NCBI GenBank assembly: GCA_964036665.1
Contig: OZ038526.1
Coordinates: 17,732,001 to 17,796,000 of the forward strand
Source of the DNA: Gordius sp. MW1
Taxonomy: Eukaryota > Nematomorpha > Gordioida > Gordea > Gordiidae
Length of the DNA stretch: 64,000 bases
Direction: 5' to 3'
Positions within the stretch are counted from its first letter, which is position 1; every line of letters begins with the position of its first letter. The notes beneath the pieces were generated by a model. That model did not search any database. It was not told the origin of the DNA and was given only the letters and a program-made list of their open reading frames with translations. This document shows positions 28,235 through 38,431 of the stretch, piece after piece. A program made the translations under genes and the position numbers.

Positions 28235-31169
28235 CATTTTAGCAAAACAATTAAATGGCTGTCCGATTAACATCTTAGGTTATACGAAAGTGAATGTGAA
28301 CGCCGCGGGGCAGAGTTTAGAATTTGATATATATATTGTTGATGAAAATATTGAGAATATAATGGGATGGACATGGATAAGAAAGATTGGTCCCTTAGTT
28401 AATTATTGGGGAATATGTAAATATAATAAAATTAATTTTGTGCACTGCAATAAGGATAATATTGGTGATAATAAAGCTGTAGATAAAGTCGGGTCTGAGC
28501 CTACGACCATAATTGGTAAGGTAGCAGGAGTCTCCTTATTTTCAGACGAGGGCAAGGTTTCAAATAATGAGACTAGTTCCTCGTGTATGGAGGTAAAGGC
28601 ATATAAAAATGCCGAGAATTCCTCATTTAAAATGGATCGTAGGGATGTTCGGAACGATAATGATCTATGGCGCGACAAAATTGACAAAATTAAAGCAGAG
28701 TTTGAAGAGATTTTTGCGAACGAATTAGGATGTCTAAATGATAACATATTCTCAATTAAAATTAAAGATCAAGGCGCTCCACGTTTTTGCCCAGCCCGGC
28801 GCATTCCACTAGTATGGAAAGACCAAGTTGAACAGGTTATTAACACTTGGTTAAAAGATGATGTAATCGAGCCGGTTGATTATTCGGATTGGGCAACACC
28901 TTTAGTTCCGGTTAAAAAACCAGATGGAACGATAAGGGTGTGTGCGGATTACCGAATAACAATCAATAAATGTGTTGTGGATGTAAAATATCCCCTCCCC
29001 AGAATTGAAATGGTGTTAGCAAATTTAAAAGGCGCAAAATTTTTTTCAAAAATTGATTTGGCTAATGCCTATCTGCAATTGCGCGTAACTAGTAAGTCCG
29101 CTAAACTATTGACCATTAATACCGAAAAGGGTTTATTTGCTTTTAAACGTTTACCTTTCGGTCTAAGTGTGTCGGCGGCAATTTTTCAAAGAACAATGGC
29201 CTCAATTTTTTTGAATTTAGAAGGCATAAATTTTTATTTGGACGATATCTTGATCACTGGTTCCACTAGGGACGAACATGACAAGCGTCTAATAGCTGTG
29301 TTAAAATTAATTAAAGCAAAAGGGTTACGTATTGCTGAAAAGAAATGCGTATTTGCTGTAGAAAAGGTTATGTATTTAGGGTATATATTAGGAGACGGTT
29401 GTGTTAGACCAAATCTTACTAAGATATATGCTATCCAAAATGCAAGAATACCTCTTAATAAAAAAGAACTGTCGTCATTTTTGGGATTAATGACTTATTA
29501 TAACAGGTTTATCAGTGATTATAGTAAATATGCAGCCCCATTGTATGATTTAACTGGCGTAAATAGCATATATAATTGGACTGATGAGCATGAAACATGT
29601 TATAATTATTTAAAACAAGTTCTTTTAAAACAACCTATATTAAAATGTTTTGATCCGGACGGCGAAAACGTTTTAAGGGTTGATGCATCTAATCAGGGAA
29701 TTGGTGGCGCATTATGCCAATTAGAAGGCAGCGTAGAACACCCTGTAATTTATTTTTCCCGTAAATTAACTAAACCTGAATTAAATTATTCGGTAATAGA
29801 GAAAGAGGCGTTAGCAATGGTTTATGGCCTGAAACGATGTAGAGAATATTTAATCGGAAAATCGTTCATCGTTTATACAGATCACAAACCATTGGTCTCT
29901 TTGTTTATGAAAACTAACACCGATTTTTTAATGTCACCCAGGTTGCAAAGATGGCTATTAACTTTAGGTAATTTCACTTTAACCTTAAAATATCGTAAAG
30001 GAGATGAAAACCATTTGGCCGACGTAATGTCGCGTTTGGGCGCAGACACAACGGAGGTTATGGATACATCTTTGAGTTGCGATATTGTTGGTGGACATGT
30101 AGTTAATAGTATAAACATAATCGATTTTAAACAAATAGTAGAATCCGTTAACGACGATCCCGATTTAAGTTTAATTAAAAGTATTTTGTCAAGATCGGAC
30201 GAATTCGCACAAATTCCTATACCTTTTAAGCACGTGTTTAATGAGCTTTATGTTGACGAAGGTGCGATTAAAAGACAAGGAAAATTGGTCATACCAATTG
30301 GGCTTAGGAAACAAGTATTAGAACTGTTGCATGCAAGCCATTTTGGAATCGTTAAAATGAAACAAATTGCACGAGATTACGTATGGTGGCCTAAAATTAC
30401 AAAGGATATTAATGCTTTGGTTAGGCTTTGCGAATTGTGTAAAGTTAACGCGGCTATGCCGCGAAAAGATAAAGGCGCGACTTGGCCACGTCCAAAAGGA
30501 CCGTGGAGTCGTATTCATATAGACTTTTTCGAGTTTGATAAAAAGCGTTTTATTTTGATCGTTGACGCCTTTTCAGGGTGGACGGAATTTAAAAACGTTT
30601 CTCAAATAACGAGTAAAGTAACTATAAATATTTTGCAAGAATTAATAGGCGCTTATGGTTTTCCTGAAATTATCGTTACTGATAATGGCAAAGCTTTCGT
30701 AAGCGTAGAATTTAAACAATTCTGTTTAAAATATAAAATAAATCATTTGTTAACTCCCCCATATCATCCTAGCTCAAATGGGCAGGTAGAAAGGTATGTA
30801 GGAATCGTAAAGAAATGGTTAAATTTGGCTAAAGTGACGAAGGAAGGAACATGGTTATATAAACTATATCATAACATGTCGCCAAGATATCCTGATCGTC
30901 CTGCGGTTAGCTACGAATTTTTAAATCGTAAATTAAGATACCCGCCAGATTTTTTAAATGTTGATGATTATCAACAATTGCCAATGGTAGGTAAACCAAA
31001 GTTTCAGCTTAACCAAAAGGTGTGGTATAGAAACTATTTGGGTAAACCTAAATGGCTTTTGGGTGAGATTGTACAACAGGTCGGTTCTAAAATTTTTAAA
31101 ATTAAAGATAAACAAAGTGATAATAATGAAATAAGACACACGGAGCAATTAAAATTGTGTGAGCCCTAA
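28224..31169 (+). CDS. pol: Gypsy Pol: protease end, reverse transcriptase, RNase H, integrase
   Basis: The frame is open from 28,224 (first ATG 28,290, residue 1 below; 959 residues). The reverse transcriptase has the KPDGTIRVCADYR block, FFSKIDLANAYLQL with the motif A Asp, LPFGLSVSAAIFQ and the catalytic FYLDD with D318 and D319. RNase H has D465 (RVDASNQG), E506 (EKEALAM) and D531 (YTDHKPL). Integrase has an HHCC finger (H681 to C714/C717, LCELC), then D745 (HIDFFEF), D798 (VTDNGKA) and E834 (GQVERY), a DD35E spacing, and a C-terminal GPY-like block (KVWYRNYLGKPKW). All catalytic residues are present, so enzymes made from this ORF could be active. Confidence 0.95.
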   Translation, partial: KKTSILAKQLNGCPINILGYTKVNVNAAGQSLEFDIYIVDENIENIMGWTWIRKIGPLVNYWGICKYNKINFVHCNKDNIGDNKAVDKVGSEPTTIIGKVAGVSLFSDEGKVSNNETSSSCMEVKAYKNAENSSFKMDRRDVRNDNDLWRDKIDKIKAEFEEIFANELGCLNDNIFSIKIKDQGAPRFCPARRIPLVWKDQVEQVINTWLKDDVIEPVDYSDWATPLVPVKKPDGTIRVCADYRITINKCVVDVKYPLPRIEMVLANLKGAKFFSKIDLANAYLQLRVTSKSAKLLTINTEKGLFAFKRLPFGLSVSAAIFQRTMASIFLNLEGINFYLDDILITGSTRDEHDKRLIAVLKLIKAKGLRIAEKKCVFAVEKVMYLGYILGDGCVRPNLTKIYAIQNARIPLNKKELSSFLGLMTYYNRFISDYSKYAAPLYDLTGVNSIYNWTDEHETCYNYLKQVLLKQPILKCFDPDGENVLRVDASNQGIGGALCQLEGSVEHPVIYFSRKLTKPELNYSVIEKEALAMVYGLKRCREYLIGKSFIVYTDHKPLVSLFMKTNTDFLMSPRLQRWLLTLGNFTLTLKYRKGDENHLADVMSRLGADTTEVMDTSLSCDIVGGHVVNSINIIDFKQIVESVNDDPDLSLIKSILSRSDEFAQIPIPFKHVFNELYVDEGAIKRQGKLVIPIGLRKQVLELLHASHFGIVKMKQIARDYVWWPKITKDINALVRLCELCKVNAAMPRKDKGATWPRPKGPWSRIHIDFFEFDKKRFILIVDAFSGWTEFKNVSQITSKVTINILQELIGAYGFPEIIVTDNGKAFVSVEFKQFCLKYKINHLLTPPYHPSSNGQVERYVGIVKKWLNLAKVTKEGTWLYKLYHNMSPRYPDRPAVSYEFLNRKLRYPPDFLNVDDYQQLPMVGKPKFQLNQKVWYRNYLGKPKWLLGEIVQQVGSKIFKIKDKQSDNNEIRHTEQLKLCEP

Positions 31170-32308
31170 TACGTATGTATGTTAAAGGCACACGAACAAT
31201 TGAGATTGTATGGGTACTATTTTAATTATTATTTTAACTTTGTAGTTGGTACATCGAAACTCCTACCTTTTCGAAAAAACTTGACAAAATTCAAATCACG
31301 TGACGATTGCGAGTGCGCTCCTCAACCAAGATTGCCAAGCCATTACTAAATTGTAAATCAGATCGTTCAATACCTCACATTATGACAACGAATACAATAT
31401 GAATTTTGGCGATGAAAATGAAACAATAACAATATCTTGGCCTGTCACCTCCAAACATATGAAAAAATTCTACCAATAAAAAAAAAAAAGACCCCCCCCC
31501 CTATTATTTTTGAAGTCAGCTCGAATCAAGAAACCTCGTTGCCAAGAACGACCTATCCTTGCATATGAATCACAGATCGATGTAATCCTTAGAACTAACG
31601 TCCCCAAACCCCACTTTGGCACATCCTTCCTCTCAAAACCTTCCAAACTGAAATTTCACACCTCACCTTTACAGCTAGCACACCAGGCTGCTCTGATTGA
31701 ATAAACAAATTTAAATCAACAATCGCAAGAATAGTAATTGGATAATACACAAAAACATAAAAAATATCCAATTCCCAAAATCAGAAAATCCTGAATAGTG
31801 TTTAGTTGTCTAACATTTTCGGCAGATCATATTTTTGCTATAATTATATATTTGAATATTGTAACCCCAAAACCAAAACCTGGTTGATAAAAACCCTTTA
31901 ATTTCATTATAGCAATTATTTGTCTACATATATCTCTACCCCTGGCCCTATTCTTCAAAACCATATACATTATTAAAATATTTATAAACCAATCCCAATG
32001 ATTTGAAGAAAACATTAAATCTATAAAATTCAGACACGAAGTCAGAAAAATATACAAAAAAAAAAATCTCAACATAAACTATGCCTCAGCCTTATAGTAA
32101 AACATCTAGAAATCAAAACTTTAGCCCACAGATCTATTAGTATCTTATCTATGCGTTGCCTAGTGAAAACGTTCCTCTCAATCTAAACCAAGGGATGGTC
32201 ACATATAATCTGTCAACCATCACACATCCAGTATCAAACCATACCACTTTTCAACGTCCAGTATTAAACAAAATCACTTTCCAGACTACAACAGATATTT
32301 TTCTTTGT
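31170..32308 (+). other. Gypsy 3' untranslated internal region
   Basis: About 1.1 kb between pol and the polypurine tract with no envelope or chromodomain-like coding sequence. Parts near 31,850-31,970 (GTTGATAAAAACC, AGCAATTATTTGTCTAC, CTACCCCTGGCCCTA) match the 3' internal region of the non-autonomous element at 39,580-39,645. Confidence 0.7.
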
Positions 32309-32319
32309 AAAGGGGAAGG
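32309..32319 (+). promoter_or_regulatory. Polypurine tract
   Basis: AAAGGGGAAGG ends at the base before the 3' LTR, as expected of a plus-strand primer. Confidence 0.85.
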
Positions 32320-32743
32320 TGTTGTGTCCTCCCCTATAGAAATTATCATATACAAACATCTCCCCCTATAGAAATTATCATATACAAACATCTCCTCCTA
32401 TAGAAATTATCATATACTAACTTCCTATACAAATCCCCCCACCCCCCACTGCGCTGCTATACAATACACACGCGTTGATAATCGATCACCCCCTCTCCGT
32501 ACTTATATTCACAAGAGTTGTAAACTTGCGTATCTCATACCCCCTCCCCCCTTCTATCTAGATACTTTAATTGCAAGTTCGTATCTTATTTAGGTCGGAT
32601 ACCCCTTTTGATCCCGCATTAACATCTGTGTACTAATTTCGATATAGATTTCAGTAGTCCCAATTGCCTTTACGCGATATGTTAGAATCATCATTATTTT
32701 TTCACTTGTAATATACAAAAGTTTTCACTTGTAATATACAAAA
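32320..32743 (+). repeat. 3' LTR of the gypsy element
   Basis: 424 bp, equal in length to the 5' LTR, and I saw no difference between them. It is followed at once by the TAATG duplication. Confidence 0.95.
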
Positions 32744-32748
32744 TAATG

Positions 32749-33444
32749 TATAATACTTCATAGTATTATGCCTTAATTTGTATTCGAAAATTTTAATAAT
32801 TGATAAATTAGTTTTATTAAATATCCACCTTTTCTTAATCGTGGCACGCTTTTTATAAGCATAGTCGTTTTTGAGACATTAAATTGGCAGCAAATGAGAA
32901 TCTTTAAAATGGGTTATTATGGCTTTAAATAGGATAGCTATCCAATACTTTAAAAATTTTCAGCAGATTTGAAAATACTGCTTACAACTTTAATGATGAT
33001 TGATTATTGTACACCCCTTAATTTTTATAATTAAATACTCGAAGTAGCTACAAAAGGTAAGACAAATTGGTCGCCATATATTAAATTTATACTTGTGGGA
33101 ATTACACGGTAGAACAATGTAAATTAAACTGACAAGGTACATCTAAAAATGCTTTAATTCAATCAGAGGGCGCAAACAAAATAAATTTAGAATATTTGAG
33201 CCAAATGATAAAAGACTGATTTGTCAATTAACTAGCTTAATTTACTAATAGCCTCAAGCAAAAAAAACACTTTACATTTTGAATTAACAGACAAACGTTG
33301 CACGGTAAACAATTAATGTCAATTAATTTCCACGCATTATATATGCTCAATTGAAACCTACAAACCTCACACTCCTATTTTTTAGCTACAGCCTTATATA
33401 TTTTTAAACTTGGTTTAAGCCCTCCTACTAACCACCACCACCAA
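32749..33444. other. Upstream region of the His-rich gene
   Basis: About 0.7 kb of AT-rich DNA between the gypsy insertion and the His-rich gene. It should hold the promoter of that gene. The sequence TTATATATTTTTAAAC at about 33,395 is a possible TATA element some 50 bases before the ATG, but this is weak. Confidence 0.3.
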
Positions 33445-33873
33445 ATGAATACCGCACATCTAGCCTTCTTAGTTTTGGTGAGGACTTTATAATTGCTCGT
33501 ATAGTGTGAATTATTATAGGTTTTAACGATGAACATTGCCATGAATTCATGCCATCCCCACCACAAAAACGATAAGGATACGCTTGGACATGATGAACAT
33601 CACGACCACGAGGGACACCACGACCATAATGAACCTCACGAACATGATATGCATCACGACGGCAAACATGGCAATTATCATCACGATGACCATTTGCACC
33701 CCTTGAAAGGTAAGAGTGGTGACAGCTATATTCCTCAAAGCCCGCAAGATTTTTTCTTTGGTCCCCCCTCGCCCCGTTATCAAGCGGTCAAAGATAAGTA
33801 TGGACTCAACGAATTCGACAATGCACCCATTGTCTACCGACAATTTCAAGAGCGAGAATATGTACCCCATTAG
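33445..33873 (+). CDS. Small secreted histidine-rich protein, two exons
   Basis: Exon 1 (33,445-33,477) encodes 11 residues from ATG and ends at a donor TTG|GTGAGG. Exon 2 (33,520-33,873) starts after TTATTATAG. Joined in phase 0 they give 128 residues. The joined start reads Met-Asn-Thr-Ala-His, then a hydrophobic stretch and a small-residue/Cys site, a good signal peptide, which exon 2 alone lacks. Next comes a block dense in His with Asp, Glu and Gly (HHDHEGHHDHNEPHEHD), likely metal-binding, then a non-repetitive tail with SPQDFFFGPPSPRYQ and EREYVPH. An AATAAA lies at 33,959-33,964. The intron is 42 nt and contains an in-frame stop, so it must be spliced. No named family was recognised; a copper/zinc/iron-binding secreted protein is inferred from composition only. 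It converges with the LIM gene, whose stop lies 211 bases further on. Confidence 0.7.
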
Positions 33874-33958
33874 AATTTTTTAAATTTGTATTTATGTGTA
33901 TATACATGAATGGATAAGCATATTTTTTAACGAAATGTATGAAATGTATGGATGAATC

Positions 33959-33964
33959 AATAAA
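33959..33964 (+). terminator. Polyadenylation signal of the His-rich gene
   Basis: AATAAA 86 bases after the stop codon of the histidine-rich gene. Confidence 0.6.
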
Positions 33965-34084
33965 CTATTTTATCATGATTAGTACATGTATAAAAGCATC
34001 GATTATATTGCTTTTTCATAATAAATATAGCACATAGGGAGGCATAGTTTTAAAAGAAATACGTAAAAAAAAGTCATTGATCTT

Positions 34085-37000
34085 TCATTTTTGTTGATTT
34101 AAAAAATTTTTGTGGGCTTGAGTTAGACCGGGTTCGTTTGCGAATAGCATCTTGAAGTGGGGCACACAATAAACCTCATTTTCGTGGGTTGCATAATTTT
34201 CTAACCTAAAAAACGATCGAGCTTATTATAACTTAAACGAAAAAAGTAGTACCTTAAAATTCCTTTGCAAAATTTGCATTTGAAGCAACCACGATGTATG
34301 GATTTTTTGTTGAAATCCATTTTATCAGTTGGGTACACTTTTTGATCGCAAAACACGCAAAATTCCTCTGGTGCAGCATCGGGGATTATTATTTTAGGAT
34401 CCTAAGAATTAAATAAGAAATTACAAAGTTTTGTGCAGTACCGTAAATCTTTTGACTCTAGGTCGCTCTTTGAAGCTTTCCTTCTCTTCATGCGGAATTT
34501 GCTCAAACATTTCCTTCAAATTTCGAGCACTTTCTCTCCCTTGCCACAATTCCCCTGTAATATGGGATAAATGGTATAAGTGTGCTTAAAATTTTAATTT
34601 ATATAACAACCTACCCTAATCGGAACTTTTTAAATTTGAACCAGAATACGATGATCGAAATAAAATTTCGAGACTATTATAAAAATAAAATCGGCCCCAC
34701 CCCATATTTAATTTAAAACCCAAATCGTCCTTCCTGAAATAACTGAGTGGTAAATTGTAGATATGCAAAATATGATTAACACACGGCGGAGTCTGCAATA
34801 ACGAATTATTTCAAACAACACCCGATCCGCAGATTTATCAAAAATTTCTAATCGGGTTGGGACTATGTGAAACCACTCATTTAATGGTTTTAAAGCAAAA
34901 GCTGAGCTAATGACAATACTAAAGTACGTTTTCTACTGAGCATTTACTAAGATAAAACGATGTTACGAAAATACCTTGTTCATTAGGAGTCAACGACGAT
35001 CCTCGCACATAATTGGGGTCGTCAATTTGCTTTGGATCATTCTCAAAAACTACCTTACCATCCCTAGGCGGCGTGATCTCCCGTTGTTTTCTGACACGAT
35101 TTTCATCGTTTTCGTTTTCGGGGTTGATACCCTTCTCTAATTCCTTGAATTTGGCGATCCTTAGTTCGTTTCAAATTAAGATATTAAAATTTTTGGTTTA
35201 GCCTATTTACCCACTTCAAATTTTGAAAACACTTAATATGAAAACTTTTTATAGGTATTGATATCTGGAGGCCAATTGTTGTAGTTGTACTAATTATGTC
35301 TACATTACAAAATGTCTTTTGCACTCTTTGGATAACCTATGTTTTTTAAAGTTTTTTAAAAGCTGAACTACTATTTTTAAAGAATTCCTAAACTAACATA
35401 TTATAGCGAAGTTAAATAAAAAATTCGTTAAAAAACCTATTTTTCGTGGAAGCAAATGGTGAGTTAGCATCGATTAAATCTCCATGCGAGAGGTCGGTAG
35501 CCCGAACGACATCTTTTGCCAATGGACTGCCTTCACTAACAAATTCACTCTTGTCACCAGCCTCCGCCCTTAACCTCTGAATTTCCGAGATTATATCTTG
35601 GTTACCACCATTACCACTCGGTGATACATCGGCCCCCTTGGTTGAAATTTGTTCGAATCGTTCTTTAAACATGCGGGCTGAACCGGCAGCTTGGTTTCGG
35701 AGCTGATTTATTTCGGTTTCGACTTCAGATATTTCGTCTTTAGGCCTCACTAAATTAGGTATTACAGGGTCTCGAGGTTCACTGACATACTCAACCTTTT
35801 GACCGTGTTGCACATCTAAACCCGGTGGTGGCGATGTTGAAAGCCGGCGACCTGCCGCTCTAACAGGCTTGCTATCTTCGGACTGGGCAGCTAGTATTTT
35901 TTCCCGAATCAAACTAGTGTCTGAATGAAATGACATTAAATTTGCGGTCGTCATACAAAATCTAATTCAATGAAGTCGCCTATTTTTTTTTTGAATTTTA
36001 AATGACAAAAGCCCATACCGTTTTAATGCCTATGAAAAAATATAGTTCAAGATATTTTAAAAAATATTTTCTATTGTAATCAAACAAACATCTGATATTA
36101 TTAAAAACCTGTAAAATGGTTATAAAATAGCTACAAGGGGTATTTTTGTATTTAAAATTGGCTAGAGAGCTGGAACAAAAAGGTTTCTGGTTTGAAACTC
36201 ATTATTAATGGCTTATTCTGTTCATCTCATGCATTATGCTTTTATAATCAAAATTTATTTCAAACTTAAATTTGTAGATAATTTTTAAGTTTTTTCATTC
36301 CGCTTTTGAATTAAGAGGCTTTGGAAAATGGCGACGATTGTGTGTCCTGTCCATCCCCTGGGAAGAAACTTTGAACTAACAAATTTTTTGTTTAATAAGA
36401 AAACCAGAAACTGTGCCGATATTATTGTATAAATTCTCCTGCTTAGAGTTTCTAGCCTAATGAATATTCACTTCCACTGGCCACTTATTGGTGTATAAAA
36501 CAATGACAATGCTAATTGCTTATCACACTCTTCATCTTTACTATTTTAAGCGGTATCGCAATCGTTTCTAAAAGTGACTTATCGACTAAAAAAATCTATT
36601 TACAAGGTGATAATGACATTTCTGATAACTAGCAGTTCTCCACCAAATTTAAGGTAAACTAAAACTTATTCTTTTAATTTATAAAACCTTATTAATTTAT
36701 TTGGGGTCAAAATAATATGCTAAATAATTTATAATAATAGACATTTTTGGCACCTAATTTCACATATATATGGCACAGACACACTTTTGTAAAACATAGG
36801 TGAAATACTTAACATGATTCTACCCCCTCCCCCCAAACACTTCACACTTGCTGATACTTTAGCCTTTAGAAACAGGATTTATTAAAATGAAGAGAAAAAT
36901 GAGATTAGTAATACATAGTGTTTTAAAATTTAATTATCATAAACTTACTAGTTTTAAGTTGACTCAACTCTTCACTTTTATCGATTTTTTGATTTCCTTC

Positions 37001-38033
37001 CAAATCACCTTGTTCCAATCTTTTCTTGAAAGATTCCAACAGTGATTTCCGTTCTACAACATCATGCGAATCTTCTCGCTCTTCAGGCGCAAGATCTAGA
37101 TCAAGAGGTTTGGGCGAGGGAGTTGTGTCATCGCCCTTTTCACCTTAATTTAATAAATCCAGATTACATCTTTCTTTCATTAGTGTTTTTACTAATTTAA
37201 TCTAAAGAATTTTATGAATTAAAAATTGATTCGGTTTTAAAATTCAAGAACCACTGCATTCACAAAATAATAAATATCCTAAAAATAAATTAAGTGGGAC
37301 AACACTTATATATTGTTTTGTGCAAATTATTATTACTAAAATTTTGAAATTTCTCTCGTATATCTAACAGGTTTGCATGCCTCGCTTTTTTGATTTCTTC
37401 TAGCTCTTGCATCTTTTCCTATTTATAAAATGGAAATATACCAATTTATACAGCATCTTCATTTAAATGAGTTATATTGAAATTTTTGCTTTATTATAAA
37501 AGTGTAGTCGGTATAAACTTGTTCAATTTCGTCCAGTTTGTTTTGTGACACAGACTCAGGACCCTGATTTTCGTTTGTCAACCTAAACGTAATTTAATAA
37601 TTTCTATTAATATAACTCTTCTAAATCTTATTTTCCAATAAATTAAGACTCGATATTAATAAAACAAAATTGATAGCAAATTAAACTCCTGAGCGCGATT
37701 TAATGTGCGCCGCTCTTCCCCCTTACTTGGACATTTTCATTTTTAAGATATCGGACCTAAGTTCTTTGATTTCGGCGGAAAGTTTCTTTTTCGTTTGCAC
37801 GTTATCAACTTGGCCCGTCTCAAATTTGGCCCAAATATTATGAAGTTTAAAGGAACGGTCCTCGGCATTACCATTATCTTCGTCCCCCTCCTCCCCTCCG
37901 TCACTCGACTCAGCATTCCCTTCATGGCGGATTGGCTTACTTTTGCTGGGTGCAACATCATCGTCGTCTACCTCTATGATTGCGTGATACCCGTTGGATG
38001 AGTTGTTTTGGTTCAATAGTTTTGTTTCGTGAC
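34085..38033 (-). CDS. EPLIN/LIMD2-type LIM-domain protein, nine exons (5' end missing)
   Basis: Nine minus-strand exons were traced: 38,033-37,727; 37,582-37,519; 37,418-37,337; 37,143-36,949; 35,920-35,437; 35,159-34,975; 34,554-34,442; 34,401-34,253; 34,205-34,085. Every junction has GT..AG and every phase matches, giving 565 residues to the stop. The last two exons form one complete LIM zinc-binding domain: CVFC, then 17 residues, HRGC, FKCKFC, 17 residues, CVPH. The flanking words VYP near the first pair and CVPHFKMLF at the end resemble the LIM of EPLIN/LIMA1 and LIMD2, which bind actin or regulate migration. The rest is acidic and disordered with short helical repeats of one type (ESARNLKEMFEQ, IWAKFETG, LESFKKRLEQG, AGSARMFKERFEQ). 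The first traced exon starts in mid-codon without ATG, so at least one 5' exon is missing. Introns 7 and 8 are only 40 and 47 nt. The family match is from memory of motifs. Confidence 0.85.
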
Positions 38034-38431
38034 CTATTCACATTTTAACATATAATTATTACGTTCGGGCCGTAAAACATGGTTTGTTTTATAAGAATAA
38101 GAACTATTGTTTATTTAAGGTTAATATAATTTATATTTTGATTAAATGAATTTATCATAAAACAGGTTGGGGAGATCGGGGCTAGTCTTAGCCCAGGGCC
38201 ACTATTATCTTTGTAATTATTTTTTTAAAGTAATAATAATATATGATCAAAATTTAAACCATATGTGTATTTTTGTATAAGTTATAAATAAAATATTTTT
38301 TGTTTAGAAAAAATAAAATTTAAAATTCTTATGGAAGAAAAACGATTTTTCGGGGCTATAAGTAGCCTCGACAAAATTTTGTATTTTGTACATTTTGGTT
38401 GTATAATTTGGACTAAATTAAGTTTTATCTC

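Larger units (their letters stand above)
26607..32743 (+). mobile_element. Young Ty3/gypsy LTR retrotransposon, Mag-like
   Basis: The element is 6137 bp and bounded by the 5-bp duplication TAATG (26,602-26,606 and 32,744-32,748). The two LTRs have equal length (424 bp) and I found no difference between them by eye, so insertion was recent. In order: 5' LTR, PBS, a zinc-knuckle ORF, a protease split over two frames, a 959-residue pol ORF (RT, RNase H, integrase), about 1.1 kb without coding sequence, polypurine tract, 3' LTR. No envelope-like ORF is seen. Domain order RT-RNase H-integrase defines Ty3/gypsy. The integrase and RT wording suggests the Mag/K02A2.6 branch (inference). Confidence 0.95.

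Noticed and set aside
28403-31148. Minus-strand frames within the gypsy pol
   Set aside because: Shadows of the catalytic-motif-bearing plus-strand ORF.
33547-33870. Minus-strand frame of 107 codons with many hydrophobic residues
   Set aside because: Antisense shadow of the His/Asp codons of the histidine-rich gene; the plus strand has splice sites, signal peptide and polyadenylation signal.
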